Assembly (NCBI GenBank): GCA_022824145.1 | Contig: JAJEAY010000256.1 | Span: 1-32,583 of the forward strand | Length of the DNA: 32,583 nt | Source: Rhodobacter sp. | Lineage (GTDB): Bacteria; Pseudomonadota; Alphaproteobacteria; Rhodobacterales; Rhodobacteraceae | Direction of reading: 5' to 3' | Shown: one piece after another, positions 1 to 9,256 of the stretch | Numbering within the stretch: the stretch's first letter is position 1 | Layout: every line of letters starts with the position of its first letter | The notes under the pieces: generated by a model | The model's input: only the letters and a program-made list of their open reading frames with translations | Told to the model about the DNA's origin: nothing | Database searches by the model: none | Program-made: the position numbers and the translations under genes

Positions 1-77
1 TGCCGACATTGACAATCCTCCTGCGGGACGCTCATTTGCCCCGCCAATGCATCCTCCGTCGATTCGAAAGGAATTTC

Positions 78-2606
78 ATGCCCGTCGTCGTGGTCGAGTC
101 GCCAGCCAAGGCCAAAACCATCAACCGGTACCTGGGAAAAGAGTACACTGTGCTGGCGTCCTTCGGCCATGTACGGGATCTTCCGCCCAAGGACGGCTCC
201 GTCAATCCCGACAGCGGATTCGAGATGAAATGGGAAGTCGGCCGCGAATCGCAGAAGCACGTAAAGGCGATCGCTGACGCGCTGAAATCCGACAATGCCT
301 TGATTCTCGCCACCGACCCGGACCGCGAGGGCGAGGCCATAAGCTGGCATCTTGAGGAAACGCTGCGCCGTCGCCGCGCGATCCGGAAGGACACGCCGGT
401 AAGCCGGGTGGTCTTCAACGCCATCACCAAAAACGCCGTCACCGAGGCGATGGGAAGCCCCCGTAATGTGGACCGGGATCTCGTTGAGGCCTATCTTGCG
501 CGACGCGCGCTCGACTATCTCGTGGGCTTTAACCTCTCGCCCGTTCTGTGGCGCAAGCTTCCCGGCGCCCGGAGCGCCGGCCGGGTGCAGTCCGTCTGCC
601 TGCGCCTGATTGTCGAACGCGAAATGGAAATCGAAGCGTTCAGCCCCCAGGAATACTGGTCGGTCAAGGCATTGCTTCTTACCCCGCGCCAGGAACAGTT
701 CGAAGCGCGGCTGACGGACCTTGCGGGCGAGAAGCTGGACAGGCTGTCAATCAAGGACAAAGTCCAGGCCGAGCTCGCCGAGCGGGCGATCAGGAGCCGT
801 GACCTCACCGTAACGTCGGTCGAGGCAAAACCTCTGAAGCGCAATCCCGCTCCGCCGTTCATGACCTCAACGCTGCAGCAGGAAGCGAGCCGCAAGTTCC
901 GGTTCGGGCCAAGGGATACAATGTCCGCGGCACAGCGGCTCTATGAGGCCGGTCACATCACCTATATGCGAACGGACGGGATCGATATGGCGCCTGAAGC
1001 CGTGTCAGCCGCGCGCGCGGTCATCAAGAATCTGTATGGCCGGGACTTTGTCCCCAAATCGGCGCGGGTTTACAGGAACAAGGCAAAGAACGCGCAGGAA
1101 GCTCATGAATGCATCCGTCCGACCGACATGGCGCTGCGGCCTCAGGACCTGAAATCCACCGACCCCAGCCAGCGCAAACTCTACGATCTGATCTGGAAGC
1201 GCACAGTCGCAAGCCAGATGGAGGCCGCGCTCCTTCAGCGAACGACGGTCAAGGTGGACAGCGCTGACCGCCAGGTGGGCCTGCGCGCGACGGGCCAGGT
1301 GGTTCAGTTCGAAGGCTATATGCGCGTCTACGAGGAGGGTCGCGACGACCAGAACACCGACCAGAACACCGGCCGCCTTCCGAGAATCAACGAGGGTGAG
1401 GCAGTCGAGAAACAGGACGTTACTCCGGAACAGCACTTCACCCAGCCTCCGCCCCGCTACACGGAAGCGACGCTGGTCAAGAAGATGGAAGAACTCGGCA
1501 TCGGCCGACCCTCTACCTACGCGAGCGTCGTAGCGACGATTCAGGACCGTGAGTACGTTCGGAAGGAAAAGGACCGGCTGGTTCCGGAGGACAAGGGACG
1601 CATTGTCACCATCTTCCTGCTGAACTTCTTCAGGAAATACGTCGGCTATGAGTTCACAGCGAATCTCGAGGAAGAGCTTGACGACATCACTGCGGGCAAA
1701 CGGGGCTGGACCAGCGTGCTTGAGCGGTTCTGGCAGGATTTCAAGGCTCAGGTGGACGAGGCGACCGACCTTCGCATCACCGAAGTGCTTGACAGGCTTG
1801 ACGCTGCCCTGGCGCCCCAGCTCTATCCGCCTCGCGAAGACGGTTCGGACCCGCGTGTCTGTCCTGTCTGCGGCCTGGGTCGCCTCCACCTGAAAACATC
1901 CCGCACGGGCGGTTTCATCGGCTGCGGAAACTATCCGGAGTGCAGATACACCCGACCCCTCTCCGGAAACGGGGACGGCGGCAACGGCCAGACGGAGGAA
2001 GGAGACAGACTGCTGGGGAGCGACAGCGGCGACGACATTTTCCTGAAGTCCGGCCGTTACGGGCATTACGTTCAGAGAGGCGCGCAGGAGTCAAAGGGCG
2101 AAAAGCCGCCGCGGGCAAGCCTGCCCAAGGACTGGTTACCCGACACAATGGACCTGCATGGCGCGCTGAAGCTGCTCGGTCTTCCACGGGAGATAGGGCC
2201 GCACCCGGAGGACGGCGCTCCGATCCTGGCTGGCATCGGCCGATATGGTCCGTATGTTCGGCACGGAAGGCTTTATGCGAATCTGGGTGGCACGAACGAG
2301 GTGTTCGAGGTAGGCATGAACCGGGCGGTTGAACTGCTCGCCCGGTCTGCCGGCAATCGGAGAAACGGAGGCCGCGCGGCGCCGGAACCACTCAAGGAGC
2401 TTGGCGAGCACCCCGCGCATGGCGGTCCAGTCAACATCATGAAGGGGCGATACGGACCTTACGCGAAGTGGAAGAAAGTCAACGCCACATTGCCAAAGGA
2501 TGTTGATCCCATGTCGGTGGACATGGACATGGCAGTACGGTTGATTGACGAAAAAGCTGCAAAGGGCAAAGGCAGTTCACGCGGAAGCCGGGGAAAACGG
2601 GGATAG
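78..2606 (+). CDS. topA: DNA topoisomerase I (type IA)
   Basis: Type IA topoisomerase, 842 residues, which relaxes negatively supercoiled DNA by single-strand passage. The N-terminal Toprim domain is visible (VVVESPAKAKTI near residue 3 and DPDREGEA near residue 80, the metal-binding acidic cluster). The catalytic tyrosine is Y296 in HITYMRTDG. GRPSTYAS follows in the core. A four-cysteine zinc finger lies near residues 595-625 (CPVC...CGNYPEC), followed by three GRYGxY repeats typical of bacterial C-terminal regions and a basic Lys/Gly/Ser/Arg tail. I chose the ATG at 78 over the upstream in-frame start at 9 because MPVVVVESPAKAK is the conserved family N-terminus and GAAAGGAA lies 5-12 bases upstream. 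It is complete, and no dprA is visible before it because the window starts here. Confidence 0.97.
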   Translation: MPVVVVESPAKAKTINRYLGKEYTVLASFGHVRDLPPKDGSVNPDSGFEMKWEVGRESQKHVKAIADALKSDNALILATDPDREGEAISWHLEETLRRRRAIRKDTPVSRVVFNAITKNAVTEAMGSPRNVDRDLVEAYLARRALDYLVGFNLSPVLWRKLPGARSAGRVQSVCLRLIVEREMEIEAFSPQEYWSVKALLLTPRQEQFEARLTDLAGEKLDRLSIKDKVQAELAERAIRSRDLTVTSVEAKPLKRNPAPPFMTSTLQQEASRKFRFGPRDTMSAAQRLYEAGHITYMRTDGIDMAPEAVSAARAVIKNLYGRDFVPKSARVYRNKAKNAQEAHECIRPTDMALRPQDLKSTDPSQRKLYDLIWKRTVASQMEAALLQRTTVKVDSADRQVGLRATGQVVQFEGYMRVYEEGRDDQNTDQNTGRLPRINEGEAVEKQDVTPEQHFTQPPPRYTEATLVKKMEELGIGRPSTYASVVATIQDREYVRKEKDRLVPEDKGRIVTIFLLNFFRKYVGYEFTANLEEELDDITAGKRGWTSVLERFWQDFKAQVDEATDLRITEVLDRLDAALAPQLYPPREDGSDPRVCPVCGLGRLHLKTSRTGGFIGCGNYPECRYTRPLSGNGDGGNGQTEEGDRLLGSDSGDDIFLKSGRYGHYVQRGAQESKGEKPPRASLPKDWLPDTMDLHGALKLLGLPREIGPHPEDGAPILAGIGRYGPYVRHGRLYANLGGTNEVFEVGMNRAVELLARSAGNRRNGGRAAPEPLKELGEHPAHGGPVNIMKGRYGPYAKWKKVNATLPKDVDPMSVDMDMAVRLIDEKAAKGKGSSRGSRGKRG

Positions 2607-2689
2607 CATACCCACCTGTCCTTCCATTCCAATTGACTCCCGTCTCGGATCGGGCGATTTGATCCACAGCTGAACACAGAGGGCACCCG

Positions 2690-3385
2690 ATGAAGAAAAT
2701 CCATGAATCTGCCTCGTCCGCACTCGACGGACTGCTGCATGACGGCATGCTTATCGCCGCAGGCGGTTTCGGTCTTTGCGGCATTCCGGAGAATCTGATC
2801 GCGGCCGTCTGCAGCGCGGGAACCAAGGATATTACGGTTGTGTCGAACAACGCCGGGGTTGACGGTTTTGGGCTGGGTGTCCTGCTGCAAACCCGCCAGG
2901 TCAAGAAGATGATCAGTTCCTATGTGGGTGAGAACGCGGAATTCATGCGACAGTATCTCAGCGGGGAACTGGAGCTGGAGTTCAATCCGCAGGGAACACT
3001 GGCCGAACGGATGCGGGCCGGTGGATGCGGAATTCCGGGCTTCTATACAAGAACCGGCGTCGGCACCGTCATTGCCGAAGGCAAGGAACACAAGGAATTT
3101 GACGGCGAGACCTACATTCTGGAACGCAGCATCGTCGCGGATCTTTCAATCGTGAAAGCGTGGAAGGCGGATGAGACCGGGAACGCGGTGTTTCGCAAGA
3201 CGGCGCGGAATTTCAATCCGCCGGCGGCAATGTGTGGCAGGGTCTGCGTCATGGAAGTGGAAGAGATCGTTCCGACCGGAAGCCTTGATCCAGACCACAT
3301 CCATCTGCCTGGAATCTATGTGCACAGACTGGTTCAGGGCCAACACGAGAAACGAATCGAACAGCGCACGACCCGTGCAGCCTGA
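2690..3385 (+). CDS. scoA: 3-oxoacid CoA-transferase subunit A
   Basis: Alpha subunit (231 residues) of a succinyl-CoA:3-ketoacid CoA-transferase, which moves CoA from succinyl-CoA to acetoacetate and feeds ketone bodies or polyhydroxybutyrate breakdown products into central metabolism. Family marks include the N-terminal [13 protein letters not shown] segment that binds the CoA nucleotide, the [12 protein letters not shown] segment, and the C-terminal [11 protein letters not shown] signature. Length is normal for a stand-alone A subunit. The B subunit starts 16 bases downstream with its own strong ribosome site, so the two form one operon and a heteromeric enzyme. Substrate choice between acetoacetate and another 3-oxoacid is not decided by sequence alone; ScoA is favoured over PcaI/AtoD by the overall motif pattern. 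Confidence 0.93.
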   Translation: MKKIHESASSALDGLLHDGMLIAAGGFGLCGIPENLIAAVCSAGTKDITVVSNNAGVDGFGLGVLLQTRQVKKMISSYVGENAEFMRQYLSGELELEFNPQGTLAERMRAGGCGIPGFYTRTGVGTVIAEGKEHKEFDGETYILERSIVADLSIVKAWKADETGNAVFRKTARNFNPPAAMCGRVCVMEVEEIVPTGSLDPDHIHLPGIYVHRLVQGQHEKRIEQRTTRAA

Positions 3386-3401
3386 ACGGAGGAACTGAGA
3401 C

Positions 3402-4028
3402 ATGCCTTGGGACCGGAACCAGATGGCCGAACGGGCCGCACATGAACTTGAAGACGGAATGTATGTCAACCTTGGCATCGGGATACCGACGCTGGTGGCG
3501 AACTACGTTCCGGACGGAATCGATGTGACGCTGCAGTCGGAAAACGGAATGCTTGGAATTGGGCCGTTTCCTACAGACGACGAGATCGACGCGGACCTGA
3601 TAAACGCGGGCAAGCAGACCGTCACCGCGCTGGACCGTACCAGCTATTTCGACAGCGCAACCAGTTTCGGAATGATCCGCGGCGGGAAGATCGCGTTGGC
3701 GATTCTCGGCGCGATGGAAGTCGACGAGAAGGGCGATCTTGCGAACTGGATGATTCCCGGCAAGCTGGTGAAAGGAATGGGTGGCGCCATGGATCTCGTG
3801 GCTGGCGTTGGCCGTGTGGTTGTTGTGATGGATCATACGAACAAGCACGGCGCCTCGAAGGTTCTGAAGCGCTGCACGCTGCCGTTGACAGGAAAAGGCG
3901 TGGTTGACCGGATCATCACCAATCTAGGGGTGCTCGACGTCGCCAATGGGGGTCTGCGCATCGAGGAACTCGCTCCAGGGGTGACGCGCGAGGAGATGGT
4001 CGCCGCCACGGAAGCGGCAATCGTCTGA
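3402..4028 (+). CDS. scoB: 3-oxoacid CoA-transferase subunit B
   Basis: Beta subunit (208 residues) of the same CoA-transferase, carrying the catalytic glutamate in [11 protein letters not shown], which forms the glutamyl-CoA thioester intermediate. Other family marks are [15 protein letters not shown] at the N-terminus, [24 protein letters not shown] in the middle and a C-terminal [10 protein letters not shown] segment. The start has a strong GGAGGAACTGAGAC leader directly after the A-subunit stop. No terminator with a clear T-run is seen after the stop; the next 300 bases are non-coding. Confidence 0.94.
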   Translation: MPWDRNQMAERAAHELEDGMYVNLGIGIPTLVANYVPDGIDVTLQSENGMLGIGPFPTDDEIDADLINAGKQTVTALDRTSYFDSATSFGMIRGGKIALAILGAMEVDEKGDLANWMIPGKLVKGMGGAMDLVAGVGRVVVVMDHTNKHGASKVLKRCTLPLTGKGVVDRIITNLGVLDVANGGLRIEELAPGVTREEMVAATEAAIV

Positions 4029-4335
4029 TCCGCTTCACAGTCGCGTCACATGGAATCGGCCGTTTCCGTTTACGGTGGGCTGCCCGTTACGGTGTCCCAA
4101 CAGTCCGTTTGACCAGAGGGCTTAAGCTGGGAAACCGTTTGCCCATTTGTAACCCGGCGTGGACTGTTCGGACCATAGCGGCAAAGTGCAGGCATGCGGC
4201 TTCAAGCCCATTGGGCATTCCGGCCTGCCAACCGATGGTTACGCCGAGCCTAGCCGACCCGCTGCAGATGAACCTGAGGTTCAACACTAATTTGCGGGCA
4301 GGACAATCATCCCTGCCCTGCACCAACGACTCAGT
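4029..4335 (+). other. Intergenic stretch, no gene recognised
   Basis: About 300 bases between the CoA-transferase pair and the antitoxin-like gene. I see no ORF with a ribosome site, no tRNA cloverleaf and no clear terminator. Both strands have short open frames here, but their amino acid composition is unlike a conserved protein. Because a broken toxin gene follows, this may be part of a decayed insertion. Confidence 0.4.
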
Positions 4336-4644
4336 GTGATTTCCCGAAATGGAGGTAGAACGGCCAGCACCGGTCCGTCTCCCGTCAAACAGCGGCGAAA
4401 ACGCTACGGGCAGAGGCGCTTCGTATTTTTCGAAGTCTCGGTCCGGAAAGCGGACGCCGCGCTCGTGAGGAACGTCGCCGAAGCGTTAGCTGACCCTTCG
4501 GACCTGACCGAGATCCGCACCATTGCGCACGAGACGATTGCCATGGCGAAGTCCTTCGGGCTCAACGCGCTGATGGCCGCGGCGCCGCTAGAGGGCATTG
4601 ATCTCGAACGTCAGCGCGAATTCGGGCGTGACGCCACCCCATGA
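4336..4644 (+). CDS. VapB-like antitoxin of a PIN-domain toxin pair
   Basis: Up to 102 residues. The C-terminal two thirds resemble alphaproteobacterial antitoxins that sit before PIN toxins: a basic RRKRYGQRRF start, a helix ALVRNVAEALADPSD, then GLNALMAAAPLEGIDLER near the end. The stop overlaps the next start in an ATGA, the usual coupling of antitoxin and toxin. The start is doubtful. The GTG at 4336 has no ribosome site, while a GGAGG at 4351-4355 lies inside the frame with no usable in-frame start after it. A different-frame ATG at 4349 could mean an N-terminal frameshift. I assign the family from pattern memory, not from a search. The partner toxin is truncated, so this may be an orphan or a decaying antitoxin. 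Confidence 0.6.
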   Translation: MISRNGGRTASTGPSPVKQRRKRYGQRRFVFFEVSVRKADAALVRNVAEALADPSDLTEIRTIAHETIAMAKSFGLNALMAAAPLEGIDLERQREFGRDATP

Positions 4645-4724
4645 CTTTCCTGATCGATTCGAACATCTTCTCAGTGGCGCGAAAGGCTGACCGCTGCTGT
4701 CCGGCCGTGTCGGAGGTGGGATAG
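4641..4724 (+). pseudogene. Truncated PIN-domain (VapC-like) toxin remnant
   Basis: Starts inside the antitoxin stop (ATGA) and reads MTFLIDSNIFSVARK before a TAG after 27 residues. The opening hydrophobic strand followed by D-S-N is the classic first strand of PIN ribonucleases, where the aspartate is the first metal ligand. PIN toxins normally run to 125-145 residues with three or four conserved acidic residues; here everything after the first helix is missing, and I find no continuation in other frames before the helicase gene. It cannot fold as an active nuclease. The cut point near 4690 may mark a deletion or an old insertion junction. Confidence 0.6.
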
Positions 4725-4840
4725 TGCCGCCATGTCAAAGAGATACCAGGCACAGTTCCAAAGTTCGCCTATATTGGTTTCCAGCCAGTGTCGGTCTGGG
4801 TCTTTCATTGAACTGCGCCCTGCGTATACAGCATTGAATC

Positions 4841-7225
4841 ATGGCCGTTCTTCCCCCGGAGATCGAACGATGGTTCGCGTCACGCGGCTGGCACCCGCAT
4901 CCACACCAGATCGAACTAATGGACCGAGCCGAAGAATCGGCCCTGTTGCTGATTGCGCCGACGGGTGGCGGCAAGACTCTCGCAGGTTTCCTTCCGACCC
5001 TCGCGGAACTCGCATGCGGACAGCATGATGGACTGCACACACTCTATGTCTCTCCGCTCAAGGCATTGGCGGCGGACATCAAGCGCAACCTCAGGCAGCC
5101 CATTGAGGAAATGGGACTCCCGATTCGAATTGAGGAACGAACCGGCGATACCTCAACCGTTGTGAAGAAGCGGCAGCGCGCCGACCCGCCGCACATTTTG
5201 CTGACCACGCCCGAAAGCCTCGCGCTTCTGATCTCCTACCCAGACGCGCCGCGAGTGTTCATGGGGCTCCAGCGGGTGATAGTGGACGAAATCCATGCGC
5301 TTGCCGAAAGCAAGCGTGGCGACCAGCTAATGCTCGCGCTGGCACGGGTGCAGAAGTTTTCCCCTGCTCTGCGGCGCGTCGGCTTGAGCGCGACAGTCGA
5401 GGATCGACCAGCCATCGCGAATCTGCTGGCACATCATCCAGATCCCTGCGCCATTCTTGAAGCGGATCCCGGACCGGATCCCGAAATCTCAATGCTTCGC
5501 ACCGACGCTTTGCCGCCTTGGGCCGGCGGCGGAGCAGCCTATGCCGTTCAGGAAGTGCTTGAGGAGGTCAAACGGCACAGGACTACGCTGATCTTCCACA
5601 ACACCCGGGCACAGGCTGAGATTTTTTTCCACAATCTCTGGCTTGCGAACACTGAGGGGCTGCCAATCGGAATTCACCACGGCTCGCTGTCGCGCGACCA
5701 GCGTCAATCCGTTGAAGCTTCCATGTCTCGGGGAGAACTGCGAGGAGTCGTCTGCACAGGAACGCTTGATCTTGGCATCGACTGGGGCGACGTGGACCTG
5801 ATCATCCAGGTCGGCGCACCAAAAAACGTCAAGCGGCTGGTTCAGCGAATCGGGCGCGCGAACCACCGCTACCATGCTCCTTCGAAGGCCATTCTTGTAC
5901 CGGCCAACCGCTTTGAGGTCGTGGAATGCGTAGCGGCTTTGGACGCGGTCCGTGCCCGCGCACTTGACGGAGAGCCGAGAAGCCAAGGCCCGCGGGACGT
6001 CCTGTGCCAGCACATTCTGATTTCAGCCTGCGCGGGACCGTTCAGGGCTGACGCTCTTTATTCTGAAGTGCGTTCTGTCGGAGCCTACTCCTCGCTGAGC
6101 CGCCGCGAGTTCGATGCCTGCCTGGACTTCTGCGCTACAGGCGGCTACGCTCTGCGGTCCTATGACCGCTGGCAACGGCTGGTCCTTCGCGGCGACTCCT
6201 GGCACCTGCGCGACCCCCGCTCCGCCGCACGAATCAGAATGAACATCGGCACCATCCAGGACACCGATCTTGTGAAAGTGCGGATGCGAGGCAACGGCAA
6301 ACCCCTCGGAGAGATCGAGGAAGCGTTCGCAGCGACGCTTACGCATGGCGACACATTTCTGATCGGCGGCCAGACCGTACGCTATGACCGAATGCGTGAG
6401 ACCGTGGTCGAAGTCACTCGCGACCGTGCCAGAAAGCCCCGAATCGCCACATTCATGGGAACGAAGTTCGCCACGTCCACCCAACTATCGCAGCGGATCC
6501 TCGGGATATTCAAAAAGGACGACTGGTCGGCACTGCCTCCTCATACGGCGGAATGGCTGTCGAAACAGAGGGCTGTTTCCAAACTGCCGGAGTCCGACCG
6601 AATTCTGGTCGAGAGTTTCCCCAATAGCGGCAACCAGAACATCTGCGTGTACGGATTTGCGGGGCGCAATGCGATGCAGACTCTGGGGCTTCTCCTGACC
6701 CAGAGAATGGAGACGATGGGTCTCAGTCCGCTGGGCTTCGTGTCAACCGACTACGCGGTGTTGGTCTGGGGTCTTGATCGCGTAGCAGATCCCGCACGCC
6801 TGTTCGAAGGTGACGGGCTACGCGAAGCGTTTGAAACGTGGCTTTCGGGCAACGCGGTGATGAAGCGTACCTTCAAGGCCTGCGCAGTAATCGCGGGGCT
6901 TGTCGACAGACAGTACAAGGGCGTCCAGCGGACCGCTCGGCAAACCGCGTTTTCCAGTGACATCCTCTATGACACATTGCGGAAATACGATCCCGATCAT
7001 GTACTGATGCAGATCACCCGGGAGGAGGCACTAAAGGGTCTCGTTGACTTCGGAAGAATAGAGGAGATGTTGGTGCGAACAGCCGGAAGAATCGATCATG
7101 TGGAACTGGATCAGGTGACCCCGCTGGCAGCACCGCTGTTTCTGGAGATAGGCAGAGTGCCGATTCACGGAACGGGAACCGAACGTCTTCTGGACGAAGA
7201 AATGGAAAGATTGATTGACTCCTGA
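4841..7225 (+). CDS. Ligase-associated DEXH-box helicase (Lhr-like)
   Basis: A 794-residue superfamily 2 DNA helicase of the Lhr family. Motif I is APTGGGKT (residues 39-46) and motif II is DEIH (149-152). The SAT motif is in GLSATVED, and motif VI is QRIGRANHR. After the two RecA-like domains come the winged-helix and beta-barrel regions typical of Lhr cores, ending with the short C-terminal domain seen in the bacterial ligase-associated subfamily. Full-length Lhr of about 1500 residues is excluded by size. The phosphoesterase PdeM follows 75 bases later, which supports the ligase-associated assignment. In other bacteria these two sit beside an ATP-dependent DNA ligase and a beta-CASP exonuclease. 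Neither is in this window. Confidence 0.93.
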   Translation: MAVLPPEIERWFASRGWHPHPHQIELMDRAEESALLLIAPTGGGKTLAGFLPTLAELACGQHDGLHTLYVSPLKALAADIKRNLRQPIEEMGLPIRIEERTGDTSTVVKKRQRADPPHILLTTPESLALLISYPDAPRVFMGLQRVIVDEIHALAESKRGDQLMLALARVQKFSPALRRVGLSATVEDRPAIANLLAHHPDPCAILEADPGPDPEISMLRTDALPPWAGGGAAYAVQEVLEEVKRHRTTLIFHNTRAQAEIFFHNLWLANTEGLPIGIHHGSLSRDQRQSVEASMSRGELRGVVCTGTLDLGIDWGDVDLIIQVGAPKNVKRLVQRIGRANHRYHAPSKAILVPANRFEVVECVAALDAVRARALDGEPRSQGPRDVLCQHILISACAGPFRADALYSEVRSVGAYSSLSRREFDACLDFCATGGYALRSYDRWQRLVLRGDSWHLRDPRSAARIRMNIGTIQDTDLVKVRMRGNGKPLGEIEEAFAATLTHGDTFLIGGQTVRYDRMRETVVEVTRDRARKPRIATFMGTKFATSTQLSQRILGIFKKDDWSALPPHTAEWLSKQRAVSKLPESDRILVESFPNSGNQNICVYGFAGRNAMQTLGLLLTQRMETMGLSPLGFVSTDYAVLVWGLDRVADPARLFEGDGLREAFETWLSGNAVMKRTFKACAVIAGLVDRQYKGVQRTARQTAFSSDILYDTLRKYDPDHVLMQITREEALKGLVDFGRIEEMLVRTAGRIDHVELDQVTPLAAPLFLEIGRVPIHGTGTERLLDEEMERLIDS

Positions 7226-7300
7226 AGAAGCACCGGAGCCGGGGCAACCATTCCGTTGACCAGGACAACTCATCGGGCTGACCACACCAATGCCGAACGC

Positions 7301-8008
7301 ATGAACGAAAAGCGAAGAGAAAACGGACATGAATTCGTGCTTGCCGGCGCTGCACTTGAGGCGCGGGAATCAGGTGCGCTCTGGTGGCTTGAACGACGGG
7401 TTCTGGCGGTCAGCGACCTCCATCTTGGAAAATCGGAACGGATAGCGCGCCACGGCGGCTCCTTGCTTCCGCCCTATGAGACAAGAGACACTCTTGCCAG
7501 GCTGGAAGCGGAAATTTCGTTGACGCAGCCGGAGACCGTCATCTGCCTTGGCGACAGTTTTGACGATCTGGCAGCTTCCGAAGGACTTGGTCAAGACGCC
7601 GAATATCAGCTGCGCACCATGATGGCGGACAGAGAATGGATCTGGATCGAGGGAAACCATGATCCGGGGCCAGCGACTCAGAGTGGCTCGCACGTAAGAG
7701 AACTCTCCGTAGCTCCACTGACATTCCGGCATATCGCTGTTGCTGGTTCAATTGGCGAGGTGTCCGGACACTTTCACCCGAAGGTCACGGTACGCATGCG
7801 TGGGCAAACCGTAACGCGTCCCTGTTTTCTTTACGACAGGGATCGGGTGATTCTGCCTGCATTCGGCACCTATACAGGTGGACTCAAGAGTACTGCGCCG
7901 GAGCTGGCTGGGTTGATGTGGCCTAAGGCCATCGCAGTATTGACAGGACGAAAGGCGCGGGCTGTACCGTTTAGGCAGTCGGCCGAAAGGGCATTCAATT
8001 GTCAATGA
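7301..8008 (+). CDS. pdeM: Ligase-associated metallophosphoesterase PdeM
   Basis: A 235-residue calcineurin-like phosphoesterase of the type paired with Lhr-like helicases. Metal-binding motifs appear in order: SDLHLG (D39, H41), LGDSFDD, GNHD and GHFHP. The C-terminal half has the family's TRPCFLYDRDRVILPAFGTYTGGL stretch. I use the ATG at 7301. A TTG at 7256 is also in frame but would add a non-conserved segment. The ribosome site is weak, so it may be translated from the helicase transcript. It probably cleaves phosphodiesters during DNA end processing, as inferred from family and neighbour. Confidence 0.92.
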   Translation: MNEKRRENGHEFVLAGAALEARESGALWWLERRVLAVSDLHLGKSERIARHGGSLLPPYETRDTLARLEAEISLTQPETVICLGDSFDDLAASEGLGQDAEYQLRTMMADREWIWIEGNHDPGPATQSGSHVRELSVAPLTFRHIAVAGSIGEVSGHFHPKVTVRMRGQTVTRPCFLYDRDRVILPAFGTYTGGLKSTAPELAGLMWPKAIAVLTGRKARAVPFRQSAERAFNCQ

Positions 8009-8029
8009 TATGCGAACCTCTACCCGGTG

Positions 8030-8115
8030 TCCGATCCGGTAGAGTGGCAACTTCAAAATGACCGGCGCACCATTGGGGTGTTGATGCCGGCGAAATTCTC
8101 GGCGTGTTGATTACG
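8030..8115. mobile_element. Possible IS21-family flank remnant
   Basis: The stretch with GTGGCAACTTCAAAATGACC followed by GGCGCACC and repeated GTGTTGAT / GGCGAAATTCTCGGCG resembles the non-coding segment found beside IS21-type transposase genes. In the reverse frame it yields the often mis-annotated peptide INTPRISPAS...CAGHFEVAT. This is recognition from memory. No transposase gene, complete terminal repeat or target duplication is visible here. Confidence 0.3.
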
Positions 8116-8601
8116 GCCTTACTACGCTGTGGGCCGAGTACCGACTTCTGCGCTTCGGGGCTTTCAAAGTCCCACATATATGTCGGGCATCATATCCGCA
8201 GTCTCCCAACGAGCGCGTCACAGTCGGCGTCCCTGCAGTCGGGACGACGATGCTCACGGCACCGGCGACCGACGCTAGCCCGTCGACCCTCGGCTGACGG
8301 TGATGCCCGCGGAGGCCAGTATCCGACGTTAGCGCTAGTGAGGCAGACGCCGGCCCCGAGCCGACGGAAAGCCTGATCCCGGGAAAGGGCTTCTCGGCTC
8401 ATTCGACTGCTCGGACGGGAACAGGCACCATCCCAGCCTCCTAAGTGATTCGAAGAGAGCCAAAATACGACGCCCCAGTTTGTTCGCGTGCGTTAAATTG
8501 GTGAACCCAGCACTTCTGCGGCGAGTGAACCTGGTCCGAGAGCCAGAGTGAATCCAGATCGTCAAGCACAACACATTTGGCGGTCACTGCCAAAAAATTC
8601 C

Positions 8602-8630
8602 TTGAAAATCGGCTGTAATTTTACTTTAAG
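8602..8630 (+). promoter_or_regulatory. Candidate sigma-70 promoter for exported protein gene
   Basis: TTGAAA at 8602-8607 and TTTAAG at 8625-8630 are separated by exactly 17 bases, inside an AT-rich island that contrasts with the surrounding GC-rich DNA. Matches to consensus are 5/6 and 4/6. The first downstream gene starts at 8792, leaving an untranslated leader of about 150 bases. Confidence 0.4.
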
Positions 8631-8791
8631 TATTTGTTTTTTCTGAAAAACTGAAGGATATTGGCTGTTCGGATCCAGAAGACCCAAGATCAACTCACTG
8701 ATCCATGACATCTGCTGTTGCAAAATTACAACTTGAGACTGGCAAGGTACGGTAGGTTTGCCGGAGACGCGTAAGCAGGAAAGGACTCAAA

Positions 8792-9256
8792 ATGCGTACT
8801 TGGCTGATTTTGATAGCGTTTCTGACGACGGCTGCAAGCGGTGCAACCGCCTGCCCAGACGAAGAAGAATATGGTGAAATACGGATGTTCACCGGAAAAG
8901 GTCTGTACTACGGCCGGCAATTTTCAGTTACGGCCGGCGGACATGAGTCCCTTTCGGACTGTGGCATTCAAAATACTGGCCCGGGCCATGTGGCGCCAAG
9001 TCCTGATTTCTCGTTCGTCATCCAAAATATGGGCGGATACGAACTGATGATTTCAGTTATTGGCAAGTGCGACACTGTTCTCCTGATCAACACACCGACC
9101 GAAGAATGGATCTTCAACGATGAAGCGGATTTCGTTGGAGATGCCGGCATTCTTCTTCAGGAACCACCCGCAGGTTGGCTTGATATCTGGGTAGGAGCCT
9201 ACGAGGACGGTTTCTGTGACGCAGTTCTGCACTTGGAGACGACCGAAATGCAGTAG
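8792..9256 (+). CDS. Exported PPC-like beta-sandwich protein
   Basis: A 154-residue protein with a clear signal peptide (MRTWLILIAFLTTAASGATA, likely cut near residue 20). The mature part has four cysteines, suggesting two disulfides in the periplasm. The segment CDTVLLINTPTEEWIFND...GWLDIWVGAYEDG follows the pattern of bacterial pre-peptidase C-terminal (PPC)-like domains, which have a D-T-x-L-x-x-N strand, W-x-x-N-D and a closing DIWVG-Y strand. No catalytic domain is attached, so it is a stand-alone sandwich domain whose function is unknown. A good ribosome site (AGGAAAGGA) lies 6 bases before the ATG. Another exported protein gene follows. Confidence 0.75.
   Translation: MRTWLILIAFLTTAASGATACPDEEEYGEIRMFTGKGLYYGRQFSVTAGGHESLSDCGIQNTGPGHVAPSPDFSFVIQNMGGYELMISVIGKCDTVLLINTPTEEWIFNDEADFVGDAGILLQEPPAGWLDIWVGAYEDGFCDAVLHLETTEMQ

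Larger units (their letters stand above)
8009..8791 (+). other. Long gene-poor stretch with possible IS relic
   Basis: About 780 bases without a convincing gene. The first part (about 8030-8115) looks like the non-coding flank of an IS21-type element. The middle is GC-rich and holds only short open frames with unconvincing translations. From about 8580 to 8680 the sequence becomes clearly AT-rich and contains a promoter candidate for the exported protein at 8792. Confidence 0.5.

Noticed and set aside
1005-2066. 353-residue minus-strand open frame
   Set aside because: It lies fully antisense to conserved topA sequence and has no family features; it is a shadow caused by high GC.
4270-4300. 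GGTTCAA-containing stretch resembling a tRNA T-arm
   Set aside because: No matching acceptor, D or anticodon stems are found around it.
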